A stretch of DNA of 64,000 bases from Microcoleus sp036705565. Lineage in GTDB: Bacteria > Cyanobacteriota > Cyanobacteriia > Cyanobacteriales > Microcoleaceae. Shown here one piece after another: positions 52,251 through 61,502 of the stretch. Location of the stretch: assembly GCA_036705565.1 (NCBI GenBank), contig JAUBUY010000002.1, one strand, 5' to 3'. The notes beneath the pieces were generated by a model. The model saw nothing but the letters and a program-made list of their open reading frames with translations. It searched no databases and was not told the DNA's origin. The translations under genes and the position numbers were made by a program. The first letter of the stretch is position 1. Each line of letters opens with the position of its first letter.

Positions 52251-53424
52251 TGCATTCACATCGGAATTAATTAGCTGACCACTCGACGTTTTGTACAAAC
52301 CCCGCTTAATCCGTTTACCAGTAAACACAGGCTCTTTTTCTGTTTTTCCATAAACAGGAATTGGGTCTAAACCTAAAAAACTGGATCGGGATGTGTAGGA
52401 TTCTTCCTGCACAATTACTGTGATTCCCGCCAACCGAGCTTTGTACTCCAACATTTCAATTAATCGAGAGTGAGGAATACTAACAAAGTTTTGATTGGTT
52501 TGCTTCCCTAACTCGATTTCTGTTTTCCACTGCGCGTTCTTGCCAATTACTAGCGTCCCAATCTGCTTGGTGAGCAAAAGGTTAATAATTAGACGGCTAG
52601 CATGATGTAAGTAATTATCAACTTTTTGATGGCGACAGCGAGTTAAGCGCGCTCATGCGGGGTGAAGTTTTGCGATTCCCTTTTAAGTGGGATTGCAATC
52701 GTGCTTTCCGCTTGTTGTAGAACTGGTTGATCGATTTCAATGGTCGCCCGTTAATCAACAAAGGGATAAATCCCGGTTGATTTGAAGTTAACGCCACTAA
52801 ATTATCCAGTCCCAAATCAATACTAGCTACAGAGTTGGCATTGCCAAGGGTGGACTCCGCTTCATCATAAATCACCTCAATTACATAGGAATCACATTTC
52901 GGAACCAGTCTAACTTGACAAATCTGGTTGGGATTGAGTTGGGTTTTAATTGAAAGTTCAGTGCCGGAAAGTTTAATGATTCCTTTCTTCAACTGTTTGC
53001 TGCTAATTGCTTGAATCGTGTAGACGAGAAGGTTTCGCCCTTTAGTCTTATCTTTGTACTTTGGCAGTTTTGGACGACCCGTGAATTTTGAAGAATCAGC
53101 TTTGTAAGCTTTAACGGCTTCAAAAAACGATTTCCAATTATTGTCTAGCACCATCAAGATTTGCTGACTTACTTTAGCAGGCAAAGCCTTGTAGGCTTCA
53201 TGAGACTTCATCAATCGGTTCATTTCGTTATAACTGACATAACCCCATCCATAAATAAAGCTCTGACGAATGACGTAATTGGCGGCATTGTAGAGGTTTT
53301 TGGACTTGAAAGCTAGTTCGTCTATTTGGGCGAAACGGTGTTCCGTGGATTTAATGATGTGCCTCTCTGTTAGCTGCATTTGAGACTTCCCTTCTTTGGG
53401 CTGTGCGTATTTCTTGTTCAACAC
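52110..53424 (-). pseudogene. tnpB: TnpB of an IS200/IS605-group element, broken by a 1-nt frameshift
   Basis: Two minus-strand frames together give a complete TnpB. The first (53424-52618) has the N-terminal part and the first RuvC Asp in SVASIDLGLDNLVAL. The second (52577-52110) has the Glu in VIVQEESYTSRSSFLGL and the Asp in NSDVNAAYNILRKA. Deleting one base near 52643-52646 joins them as SALTRCRHQKVDNYLHHASR, so a single insertion broke the gene. It belongs to the TnpB type without the zinc-finger cysteines. No tnpA is present. RNA-guided nuclease activity is expected for intact relatives only. Confidence 0.85.
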
Positions 53425-54067
53425 TCATAGCGATATGATACCATTCTTGTTTATAATGGCTTATAAACTCAACGAAGTTTTACAATACTGGAATAAGATT
53501 GTTGAAAGTAGTCAACGACCCAGCACGGAAGTGACTGGGCTTGGGGCCTAAAACTTCATTTTCAGTTGACCAGCCTGAGACCTTTGATGTCTAGGTTTTG
53601 TGAGTAATGACACCAAGCGGATGCGTAGCTAGTCCCCTGTTCTGTCGTTAAGGGTTAAACATTTTTATTTGGGTTAAGGACGTGCCATTAGGCGAATCAG
53701 CTCAGAAAACAAAGGCGCGTGCTAACTTCACCCCAGCAATGGGAGTGGAATTGCTTAGTTTCCATCAACAACCCGGTTCACAAACACAACCAGAAGCGAT
53801 CGATTATACAGCCCTATCCCTTCCCCCTGTTTCCTCCTACCGCTTTCGCGCTCGTAAAACGCTGAAGTGGGGGTTACTCGCCCAGAAGAAAAAGGACAAC
53901 TATAGGGAAAAATTAACTCTCTGACCCTGGGGCCTTCTATTACCTAGTGTCTGACTATTGTCATCTCAAGTCTGTTGGATCGGCCACGCCAGTTGTCCCA
54001 CGGGTTCCGTCCTCACAACAGGGGCATTCATATTTTGTTCTTTAAAACAACCGGGAAAATATCTAGA
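53425..54067. other. Intergenic region between tnpB and the hybrid kinase
   Basis: No solid gene is seen. A frame of 80 codons (53682-53924) starting with GTG has no recognisable domain and could be spurious. The stem CCCAGCACGGAAGTGACTGGG (about 53519-53539) may belong to the left end of the element. The insertion may have displaced the original upstream sequence of the kinase. Confidence 0.4.
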
Positions 54068-56614
54068 TTGAAACCAAAAACCTTAAATCGGACTTTGCCG
54101 CTAGCAACCTTTGAGGCTGCTTACCAGTTGTTACAGCAAATGGCTGAAATCCCAGGGGCGATTTGGCTCACCGACGATGCGATCGCTGATTCTCAAAATC
54201 TGGAAAATTCGTCGGAAAGGTTTGCAGCAGTAGTATCAGAGCATTTTAGCGCGCTGCTGCAGGGCAAGGTATTAGATGAGCTCGCAACAAACGGACGCAA
54301 ACACAGCGAAAAAAATCTCTATTCGCAATTGAATGTGCAGTTGACTTTCGACCCTGGGGCGATCGCCAATTTCCTGTCTCCCATCGCAGACAAACTCGCA
54401 GAAATAAAGCCCGCACCCCCGTGGAAAATTGACATTCGCGCCCTCAAACAAGCAATTAAAAATATACAGCCCAACTCGGCCGTTCTGCAAAGCGAATTCA
54501 CCCTAAATTTGCTGGATATTCTCGCTGCTAAGGCCAGCCAAAATAATCGCCTGCCCCTACACAGCCAAACAGAAATAGAGGGAAAATCAGCGCCCAAAAT
54601 TATAGATCCAGAAACGCTACAAAGCCAGATTGCCGAAGCCGTCAATCAATTACAAATTGCCAGTCCCTGCATTTCATTTTGTCAGCCAGTAGAAGATGCT
54701 TTGCAGCAACAGCTTGAACAAGAGCGACTTTTGAATCAGGTGACAACTCAAATCCGCCAGAGTTTGGAATTGCCTGTAATTTTGTCAAAAGCAGTCGAGC
54801 AAGTGCGAGAGTTTTTGGATGTCGATCGCCTGTTAATTTATCAATTTGAAAAAGTGCCAGCGCCGCACAAGGTCGAGTTAGCTAAAGAAAATCCTGCGGC
54901 AGTTTCTGGGTGTGGCGAAATCCCAGAAACTTCCGGGTCTTACTTGTATTTAGGTCGCGTTACCTACGAAGCTTTAGCCAATGATGGTATCTCGTCTGTA
55001 CTAAATTTTAGTGAAGACGCGCAGTGTTTTACCAATGGAGTCATTGACCGAGAAAAATATCGCAAAGGTTTGGCTTTGTGCGTCGCGGATGTGGAAACAA
55101 GTTACTCTTCGCAGCCTTGTTTTTTAGAGTTGATGCGGCGGGCGAAGGTGCGGGCAAAGTTGCTAGTGCCGATCGTAGTTCAAGACGACTTGTGGGGGCT
55201 GCTAATTGCCCACCAGTGTACTTTTCGCGAGTGGGAAGAAAGCAAAAAAACATTTTTGCGACAAATAGCAGAACATTTGGCGATCGCGATTTACCAAGCC
55301 GAACTTTATGCACAAGTCCAGCAGCAAAAGCGCACCTCAGAACAGCGCGTAATAGAGCGCACGCGAGAACTGCGCGATGCACTGGTTGCAGCCCAGTCTG
55401 CCAGCCTCGCCAAGAGCGAATTTTTGGCAGCTATGAGCCACGAATTGCGGACTCCTCTGACTTGCGTCATCGGCATTTCTGACACGCTGCTGCGGTGGTC
55501 TTACGGCAAAGTTGGCAGTAAAGAAGTGCCAGTGCAAAAGCAGCGGCAGTACCTGCAAACTATCCGAGACAGTGGCGACCACTTATTAGAATTAATTAAC
55601 GATATTTTAGATTTATCGCAAGTAGAAGCGGGAAAAGCAGTATTAAAAATTAGTGAATTTTCACTTTCTAAATTAGCTTCTCAGAGCCTGCACGCCCTCA
55701 AAGAAAAAGCTGCGGCTAAAGGCGTGGAACTGCTGCAAGAACAGCGGATAAAACAAGAGTGCGATCGCTTCATCGCTGACCCGCGCCGCGTGAGACAAAT
55801 TCTCTTCAATCTTTTAGGAAATGCGATTAAATTTACTCCCAAAGGCGGGCGAGTCATCCTGCGAGTTTGGGTGACAGAAGATAAAAATCGAACGTCGGCA
55901 GTGCGGCATCCCGGTACTGCACCTGCAGGCAGCACCGCTGTTTTTCAAATCAAAGATACCGGCATTGGAATTCCCGAAGATCAGCGATCGCTGTTGTTTC
56001 AAAAATTCCAGCAGTTGGATTCCCCCTACCGCCGCGAATACGGCGGCACCGGTCTGGGATTGGCCTTAACTAAACAGTTAGTAGAGCTTCACGGCGGTGC
56101 GATCGAAGTTAACTCTACAGTTGATGTCGGCTCTACTTTTACCGTTTTTATACCCATCCAAACTCTAACCAAAGATGAATCCACAAAATTAACCTATGAA
56201 AAATCTAATTCATCTTTACCGCTGCATTATTCCTCGCGGGGCAGTCTCGTACTCGTGGAAGAAGATGAAGAAACTGCTATGTTGATTTGCGATATCCTGA
56301 CAGCAGCAGGACTGCAAGTGGTGTGGATGATTGAAGGTTCAGCGGCGGTGGAACAAATTGAACTTTTGCAGCCGAATGCTGTGATTGTCGATATGCGTTT
56401 GCCCGGTATGAATGGCTGCGAAATAATTCACCAACTGCGCGAAAAACCCGCTACTGAAAATATCAAGATTCTGGCTTTAAGCGCTAATGAAATTCCGCCC
56501 GATCAGATATCTTTTGTGACGGCGGGAGCTAACGATTGTTTGGCTAAACCGATTCATCCCGAGCAATTGCTGGACAAAATTATTTCTTTAATGGCTGGGA
56601 TTGGTAATGGGTAA
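54068..56614 (+). CDS. Hybrid histidine kinase with cyanobacteriochrome-like GAF domain and receiver
   Basis: The protein has about 848 residues from a TTG at 54068 (MKPKTLNRTLPLATFEAAYQ); the frame starts upstream at 53975 and the next ATG is at 54140, so the start is uncertain. An N-terminal region of about 200 residues has no family match I know. A GAF domain follows (about residues 225-410): DRLLIYQFE, then YRKGLALCVADV, then QPCFLELMRRAKVRAKLLVP and WGLLIAHQC, aligning with cyanobacteriochromes. HisKA has His458 in AAMSHELRTPLTC, the ATPase has GTGLGLALTKQLV, and a C-terminal receiver has VDMRLPGMNG. The chromophore-Cys position is kept (Cys351) but the next His is Phe. Confidence 0.88.
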   Translation: MKPKTLNRTLPLATFEAAYQLLQQMAEIPGAIWLTDDAIADSQNLENSSERFAAVVSEHFSALLQGKVLDELATNGRKHSEKNLYSQLNVQLTFDPGAIANFLSPIADKLAEIKPAPPWKIDIRALKQAIKNIQPNSAVLQSEFTLNLLDILAAKASQNNRLPLHSQTEIEGKSAPKIIDPETLQSQIAEAVNQLQIASPCISFCQPVEDALQQQLEQERLLNQVTTQIRQSLELPVILSKAVEQVREFLDVDRLLIYQFEKVPAPHKVELAKENPAAVSGCGEIPETSGSYLYLGRVTYEALANDGISSVLNFSEDAQCFTNGVIDREKYRKGLALCVADVETSYSSQPCFLELMRRAKVRAKLLVPIVVQDDLWGLLIAHQCTFREWEESKKTFLRQIAEHLAIAIYQAELYAQVQQQKRTSEQRVIERTRELRDALVAAQSASLAKSEFLAAMSHELRTPLTCVIGISDTLLRWSYGKVGSKEVPVQKQRQYLQTIRDSGDHLLELINDILDLSQVEAGKAVLKISEFSLSKLASQSLHALKEKAAAKGVELLQEQRIKQECDRFIADPRRVRQILFNLLGNAIKFTPKGGRVILRVWVTEDKNRTSAVRHPGTAPAGSTAVFQIKDTGIGIPEDQRSLLFQKFQQLDSPYRREYGGTGLGLALTKQLVELHGGAIEVNSTVDVGSTFTVFIPIQTLTKDESTKLTYEKSNSSLPLHYSSRGSLVLVEEDEETAMLICDILTAAGLQVVWMIEGSAAVEQIELLQPNAVIVDMRLPGMNGCEIIHQLREKPATENIKILALSANEIPPDQISFVTAGANDCLAKPIHPEQLLDKIISLMAGIGNG

Positions 56615-56900
56615 TACAATTTTAGATTTTAGATTTTAGATTTTAGATTGGGGAATGACCACGAATTTCTTCATGTGGTACCCGCCACGTGATTTATCCC
56701 TGGAATCAATCCAAAATCGAAAATAGAAAATCCTCAAGAAAGAGCATTTATCCGTGGGCTCAATCTAAAATCTAAAATCTAAAATCTAAAATCGATTGAC
56801 TCATTGGATATGGGTTGGGATATGGTCTACAGTTACATTCTTTTTTTGAACTGGTATAATTTGTAATTCCCAATTACCCATTCCCCATCCGCAATTCCCC
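56615..56900. repeat. AGATTTTAGATTTT-type repeats between kinase and nanE
   Basis: Two blocks of TTTTAGATTTTAGATTTT (about 56620-56650) and AAAATCTAAAATCTAAAATC (about 56763-56793), near-complementary, can pair over the sequence between them. No gene is seen. Confidence 0.6.
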
Positions 56901-57575
56901 ATGATTAATTGTCAAATTCCTACAGGATTAATTGTTTCTTGTCAAGCACCTGCTGATTCGCCGCTGCACGATCCGATCGTAATTGCGGCAATGGCGCGAA
57001 CCGCTATCAATCGAGGTGCATCGGGGGTGCGGATTGACACTCCGGCTCACATTGGGGCGGTGCGTAAACAGATATCCGCTCCCATAATTGGGATTTGGAA
57101 GCAGCAATTGCCGGGATGCGAGATTTACATTACTCCTCGGTTTGAAGACGCGCGGGCGATCGCCGCTTCTGGAGCCGATATTATCGCCGTTGACGCTACT
57201 GAGAGAAACCGTCCTCCCGGCGAAGATTTAAAGACGTTAATCGCGCGAATTCACAGTGAATTGGGCAAATTAGTGATGGCGGATGTAGATACAATAGAAG
57301 CTGCGATCGCGGCAGCCGAAGCTGGTGCAGATACTGTAGCAACTACTCTTTTTGGCTATACTGCCCAGACGGAAAATTTGTCGCCGCCGGGATTTGATTT
57401 GCTTGCGGAAATGGTAGAAAAGCTTAAGGTTCCCGTTATCTGCGAAGGCGGGATATCGGGGCCGGAAATGGCTAAAAAAGCCTTGGATTTAGGAGCGGCG
57501 GCTGTTGTTGTTGGGACAGATATTACTGGGATTGATCTTAAGGTGACAGCCTATAAGTCGGTGATTGGCAAGTAA
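56901..57575 (+). CDS. nanE: N-acetylmannosamine-6-phosphate 2-epimerase
   Basis: The 224-residue TIM-barrel protein begins CQIPTGLIVSCQAPADSPLH and contains the NanE signatures GASGVRIDTPAHIGAVRKQI, ASGADIIAVDATERNRP, KLVMADVDTIEAAIAAAEAG and VICEGGISGPEMAKKALDLG. It interconverts N-acetylmannosamine-6-phosphate and N-acetylglucosamine-6-phosphate in the cytosol. Other sialic-acid catabolic genes (nanA, nanK) are not present here, so it may serve amino-sugar recycling. Length is normal. Confidence 0.92.
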   Translation: MINCQIPTGLIVSCQAPADSPLHDPIVIAAMARTAINRGASGVRIDTPAHIGAVRKQISAPIIGIWKQQLPGCEIYITPRFEDARAIAASGADIIAVDATERNRPPGEDLKTLIARIHSELGKLVMADVDTIEAAIAAAEAGADTVATTLFGYTAQTENLSPPGFDLLAEMVEKLKVPVICEGGISGPEMAKKALDLGAAAVVVGTDITGIDLKVTAYKSVIGK

Positions 57576-57835
57576 GAAGGAAGTTCGGCAACGGATTTTT
57601 TAACGGATGTAACGGATGTAACGGATTGAAGGAAGTTCGGCAACGGATTTTTTAACGGATGTAACGGATGTAACGGATTGAAGGAAGTTCGGCAACGGAT
57701 TTTTNNNNNNNNNNNNNNNNNNNNNNNNNNNNNNNNNNNNNNNNNNNNNNNNNNNNNNNNNNNNNNNNNNNNNNNNNNNNNNNNNNNNNNNNNNNNNNNN
57801 NNNNTAACGGATGTAACGGATGTAACGGATTGAAG
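57576..57835. repeat. 52-bp tandem repeat interrupted by an assembly gap
   Basis: The unit begins GAAGGAAGTTCGGCAACGGA and ends TAACGGATGTAACGGATT. Two complete copies (57576-57627, 57628-57679) and part of a third are followed by 100 N (57705-57804) and then the end of another copy. The gap size is a placeholder, so the real number of copies is unknown. Frames through it are open by chance and are not counted as genes. Confidence 0.9.
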
Positions 57836-57949
57836 GAAGAAGGGAGAAGAAATATTCGGCGATAGAAATCGGTTGTAGGCACACGAAACGCGCCAGCTAA
57901 GGGTGGGAAATATCGGGCGATTTCTATCGCCCTTTATCCGGGGAAGTTG

Positions 57950-58309
57950 CTAAATTAGTGCGCCGTTGATAAAGCTGCTAACTACAGCCAAGGCGATCGC
58001 CCCCAGTACCGCGCTCCAAAGGCCCATCCGCAAACTAAATCCTTCAACTAGCTTCGCAGCCGAGGCAAAAACAATCACGTTCATTACAAAAGCAAACGCG
58101 CCGGAAAGCAACCCCAACGTCAGTAGGTTCGGCACGAAAAAAACTGCTTTCAGAATGGGCAAAATTAAAACATTCAACATTCCCAAAACCGCAGCGGAAA
58201 TTACTGCTTTCGGTGTGCTGTCAATTTCTACGCCGATCGGGAGTTGAGAAATCAGTAGCAAGCTGCTACCCGTCACCAGCCAAGCAATCAAAAAATCGAT
58301 CGGTTCCAC
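57950..58309 (-). CDS. Phage-holin-family (superfamily IV) small membrane protein
   Basis: The 119-residue protein has four hydrophobic segments (about residues 5-24, 32-52, 55-80 and 92-116), with the motif SAAVLGMLNVLILPILKAVF seen in this family. It starts with GTG, supported by AAGGAGG about ten bases upstream. Despite its name the family is widespread in bacterial chromosomes and its role is unknown; there is no phage context here. It is divergent from the PBP2 gene. Confidence 0.85.
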   Translation of the reverse strand: MEPIDFLIAWLVTGSSLLLISQLPIGVEIDSTPKAVISAAVLGMLNVLILPILKAVFFVPNLLTLGLLSGAFAFVMNVIVFASAAKLVEGFSLRMGLWSAVLGAIALAVVSSFINGALI

Positions 58310-58532
58310 AGCGCTCGTACCTCCTTAACAGTTGAATTGTCAAAAAAACTTGATATTTAACATACATCTTATATACCTTAATCAAGCAATCCGGCTGATT
58401 CGTCTACCAACGGGCCGAATTTATGTCTGTCACTAAAGAGTGAGAAGTTATAATCGCTGTATCATAGGCAAAATAATCCGGATGGGAACCGTATCAACCT
58501 GTTAGTTGAATAAAAAGAGCAGATTAATTAAT

Positions 58533-60347
58533 ATGGCTGGCGATTTTTCTTTTAACTCTAAAGTCCGATTCGACAAAAATGGCTTGGACAATGCTTCACG
58601 GCAACGCAGCCGATCGCTCCAAGTTATGATTTTTATGCTGATCGTCACTACCTTGATGGCGCTACCAATATTTCGTCTAGCCGAATTGCAACTGATACAG
58701 GGAGCCTACAACCGACAGCGGGCGGAAAATAACCGTATTCGCCCTGTTTCAGTCCCAGCGACTCGCGGTCAAATTTTAGACCGCAACGGCAAAATTTTTG
58801 CGGCCAGCCGCGTATCTCGATCGGTCTATGTGTGGCCAAAAGAGCGATCGGCCAAGGAGTGGCAAGAGATCGCCGCTACACTGGGCCCGATCGTCAAACT
58901 TCCCGCGGCCGAAATTGTCAAAAAAATCGATGCCGCTGGCTACAGATCGGCCCTGCCAGTGCGAATTAGTAAGGATATTGATGTCGGTACTTTCGTCGCT
59001 TTGGGAGAACAAGCTAATAGTTTGCGGGGAGTTGAAATTCGCGTAGAATCGAGCCGAGACAATCCCCACCAGCAATTAGCAGCTCACCTTTTGGGGTACG
59101 TCGGCGAAGCTAGTTTAGAGCAATTAAAAGCTAATCCTGCATATCCGATGGGGATGCTCGTGGGTCAAATGGGAGTTGAAAAATTAGCCAATTCAACTTT
59201 AGAGGGCGTTTGGGGAAACCGTTTAATCGAGGTGAATGCTAAGGGCGAGGAAATCCAAGATTTAGGTGTAAAAGACCCTATTCCCGGCAAACCGGTGCAG
59301 CTAACTTTAGATTTAGATATGCAGAAAACTGCAGAAAAAGCTTTGGGCGATCGCCTGGGTGCAGTTGTGGCGATCGACGTAAAAACCGGAGCTCTTTTAA
59401 CAATGGCTAGTTGGCCGACATTTGACCCCAATATTTTCACCCGCAAGGTGACTCAAACAGAATGGGAGCGGCTGCAAGGGCCAGAAAAACCGTTTTTAAA
59501 TCGAGCCGTTCAAGGTTATCCAGTCGGTAGCACTTTTAAAATTGTCACTGCTATAGCGGGGATGGAGTCGGGCAAGTTTTCTCCTGACTCGACTGTGGCC
59601 ACTTCTTCTTCAATTACGATCGGCGGAATTTCTTTTAACGAACACAGCGGCGGTTACGGCGTTATCGGTTTCCGCGACGCTTTAGCCTACAGCAGCAATA
59701 CGTTTTTCTATCAAGTAGGTATGGCTGCCGGCCCCGAAGAAATGGCGAAAGCAGCTAAAAAAATGGGCATTGGCGGTACTATTAATTTAGACCTTTTGGG
59801 GTTGGAATCCGCCAATCACGGTCAAGTTCCGGTACCAGCAGAGAAACAGAAAATGTATGGGGAAGATTGGTATGTTGGGGATACGGTAACAATGTCGATC
59901 GGTCAAGGTTTGGTACTTTGTACTCCCTTAGAATTGGCTGTGATGGTGTCAACTGTTGCTAATGGCGGTTATCGAGTTCAGCCGCATTTATTGGCTTCTC
60001 AAACTAACACTCCTATTACCAAAAAAGTTCCCACAGGTATTAAGCCTGCCACTTTGAATGTTGTTCGCGAGGGATTGATTGACGTGGTGAAAAAAGGTAC
60101 TGGCAAACGCATGAATGATGGTACTATTCCTTTAAGTGCTGGTAAGACTGGGACGGTGGAAATGCCCGGTCATCCTGACAATTCTATGTTTGTGGGTTTT
60201 GCTCCCGCTGACAAACCGGAAGTTGCGATCGCAGTTATAGTTGAAGGCGGCGGATTTGGTTCTGTATCGGCGGCACCAATTGCTCAAGAGGTATTCCGAA
60301 CCTATTTTCAAAAGCAGGGTTTTAAACCTACTAATAAGCCTCTCTAG
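58533..60347 (+). CDS. mrdA: Penicillin-binding protein 2 (peptidoglycan transpeptidase)
   Basis: From the ATG at 58533 the protein has 604 residues. A membrane anchor (about residues 30-55) is followed by the dimerisation domain (ATRGQILDRNGKIFAASRVS) and the transpeptidase domain. The catalytic Ser333 and Lys336 are in VGSTFKIVTAIAG, the SxN motif is SSN at 387-389 and the KTG motif is GKTGTVEM near 538. It elongates the lateral wall with RodA. The frame extends to a TTG at 58506, but the ATG fits better. Length is normal. Confidence 0.93.
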   Translation: MAGDFSFNSKVRFDKNGLDNASRQRSRSLQVMIFMLIVTTLMALPIFRLAELQLIQGAYNRQRAENNRIRPVSVPATRGQILDRNGKIFAASRVSRSVYVWPKERSAKEWQEIAATLGPIVKLPAAEIVKKIDAAGYRSALPVRISKDIDVGTFVALGEQANSLRGVEIRVESSRDNPHQQLAAHLLGYVGEASLEQLKANPAYPMGMLVGQMGVEKLANSTLEGVWGNRLIEVNAKGEEIQDLGVKDPIPGKPVQLTLDLDMQKTAEKALGDRLGAVVAIDVKTGALLTMASWPTFDPNIFTRKVTQTEWERLQGPEKPFLNRAVQGYPVGSTFKIVTAIAGMESGKFSPDSTVATSSSITIGGISFNEHSGGYGVIGFRDALAYSSNTFFYQVGMAAGPEEMAKAAKKMGIGGTINLDLLGLESANHGQVPVPAEKQKMYGEDWYVGDTVTMSIGQGLVLCTPLELAVMVSTVANGGYRVQPHLLASQTNTPITKKVPTGIKPATLNVVREGLIDVVKKGTGKRMNDGTIPLSAGKTGTVEMPGHPDNSMFVGFAPADKPEVAIAVIVEGGGFGSVSAAPIAQEVFRTYFQKQGFKPTNKPL

Positions 60348-60608
60348 TCATTCGTTAATTGTTAACTGTTGACTGTTGACTGTTCTCATTTTGTCCAATA
60401 ATTCGATCGCACTATTCTTGATATCTTGGAAAAGTGCGATCGAACAAAAGTTTTCCCCTACCAATCGTCTCACTTCCACGGTTGATAAATTCATCATTTG
60501 CGCTACCTGTTCCCGACTCATTCCAGAATTTAAGAGTTGAGTTACGAGCGATCGTAATGTTGACTCCGCTGCCAGTCGTCCCAGGTTTTCTTCGTTGTAA
60601 GTCTTCAA
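60348..60608 (-). CDS. Small HTH-like protein, 86 residues
   Basis: The product has a helix-turn-helix-like segment: LVTQLLNSGMSREQVAQMMN followed by LSTVEVRRLVGENF. It could be a small DNA-binding protein. The last dozen residues (RTVNSQQLTINE) are encoded by the interspersed GTTGACTGTTGAC repeat, so the original C-terminus may have been different. It is convergent with the PBP2 gene. The family is not recognised. Confidence 0.45.
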   Translation of the reverse strand: MKTYNEENLGRLAAESTLRSLVTQLLNSGMSREQVAQMMNLSTVEVRRLVGENFCSIALFQDIKNSAIELLDKMRTVNSQQLTINE

Positions 60609-60684
60609 AGGGGTAAAAGGCGGTAAAAGGGCGATCGGCTAATATTGCTCTTTAGTAAATGCAGTATTAATGAAGATGAAGATT

Positions 60685-60751
60685 AGTTCAATTTTATTAA
60701 AAGTCAAGAGCCTGGTAGGCCTAGCAAGTTTTCCCGCCTACGTTGTTTGAT
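60685..60751 (+). repeat. 67-bp direct repeat, copy 1
   Basis: Begins AGTTCAATTTTATTAAAAGT and ends with TTGTTTGAT, with AGAGCCTGGTA in the middle. A close copy lies at 62089-62155, so the two pentapeptide genes are bracketed by direct repeats. Confidence 0.75.
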
Positions 60752-60769
60752 TTAATAATATAAAGAAAG

Positions 60770-60803
60770 TTCACGAGCCGCTGTTACAGCGGCTCCAAGT
60801 GAA
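60770..60803 (-). terminator. Rho-independent terminator after the pentapeptide gene
   Basis: Directly after the stop codon on the minus strand, GAGCCGCTG and CAGCGGCTC form a perfect stem with TTCAC/GTGAA outside. A T-rich run (CTTTCTTTATATT) follows in the direction of transcription. This is a convincing terminator. Confidence 0.7.
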
Positions 60804-61304
60804 TTAATACACACAAATACCTAGACGTTGGCACCCATCATTCCTCTCACTGCCATCGGGCATAATAGTGTGGCAGAAAATACATTCTTGTTCCAGCCAG
60901 TATTCGATGTCTACACCGGAAGCACCGAACAAATTAGAGCGATAGAAGTTGGTCTTCTCCACCAGGGTTTCATCCAACTCGGCACGTACAAAACAAGCAT
61001 GAGTCAAGTCAGCTCGATCGAGGATCGATTGAGCGAGGGTAGCTCCATCCAAGCGGGTATGTTGCAGGATGGCTTTCTCCAGAGACACTTCAGCCAATTC
61101 GGCTCCAATCAGGTAACTTCGAGTGAAGTCAGTTCCAATCATCGAACCCTGCAGAACAGCCCCGGAAAAATTGGCATCGCTCAAGATTGCTCCTTCCAAA
61201 TATATGAACGCACTAACACGAATCCCAGCAAAGTTTCGCTCAAGAGCAGCATAACGTTCGAGCAATTCTGAGGCACTCATTTCAGTAAATAGCGATCCTT
61301 TCAT
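60804..61304 (-). CDS. Pentapeptide-repeat protein 1
   Basis: The protein (166 residues from the ATG at 61304) carries a run of pentapeptides A(D/N)LXX, for example LEGAILSDANFSGAVLQGSM, ELAEVSLEKAILQHTRLDGA and LAQSILDRADLTHACF, which should form a right-handed quadrilateral beta-helix. The end DGSERNDGCQRLGICVY with a CHTIMPDG motif is typical of cyanobacterial pentapeptide proteins. A longer frame to 61328 exists. It is divergent from pentapeptide gene 2. The function is unknown; such proteins can bind partners or act as topoisomerase mimics. Confidence 0.88.
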   Translation of the reverse strand: MKGSLFTEMSASELLERYAALERNFAGIRVSAFIYLEGAILSDANFSGAVLQGSMIGTDFTRSYLIGAELAEVSLEKAILQHTRLDGATLAQSILDRADLTHACFVRAELDETLVEKTNFYRSNLFGASGVDIEYWLEQECIFCHTIMPDGSERNDGCQRLGICVY

Positions 61305-61502
61305 AGGTCGTCTTCTCCTAAATCTCAATATACTGCTGAATAAAGGGATTACTCTAGGGTTGATTTAAGTGGTGTTAACTTGAACATTGCTTCGATTCTA
61401 TCCTTAATAGGGTGGGGAATTGATTTAATATAAAAAGAGGCGCGATCGCTATTTAGTGAATGCAGTATTATTGATAGTGTAAATAGATTCAGGACATCCA
61501 AC

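Noticed and set aside
53682..53924. 80-codon GTG-started frame beside tnpB
   Set aside because: No family pattern or ribosome site; kept only as part of the intergenic description.
57600..57884. Long minus-strand frames running through the N gap
   Set aside because: They are artefacts of the 52-bp repeat and of N being read as any residue.
57950..58309. Prophage origin suggested by the holin-family name
   Set aside because: This four-helix family is chromosomal in many bacteria and no other phage genes are nearby.
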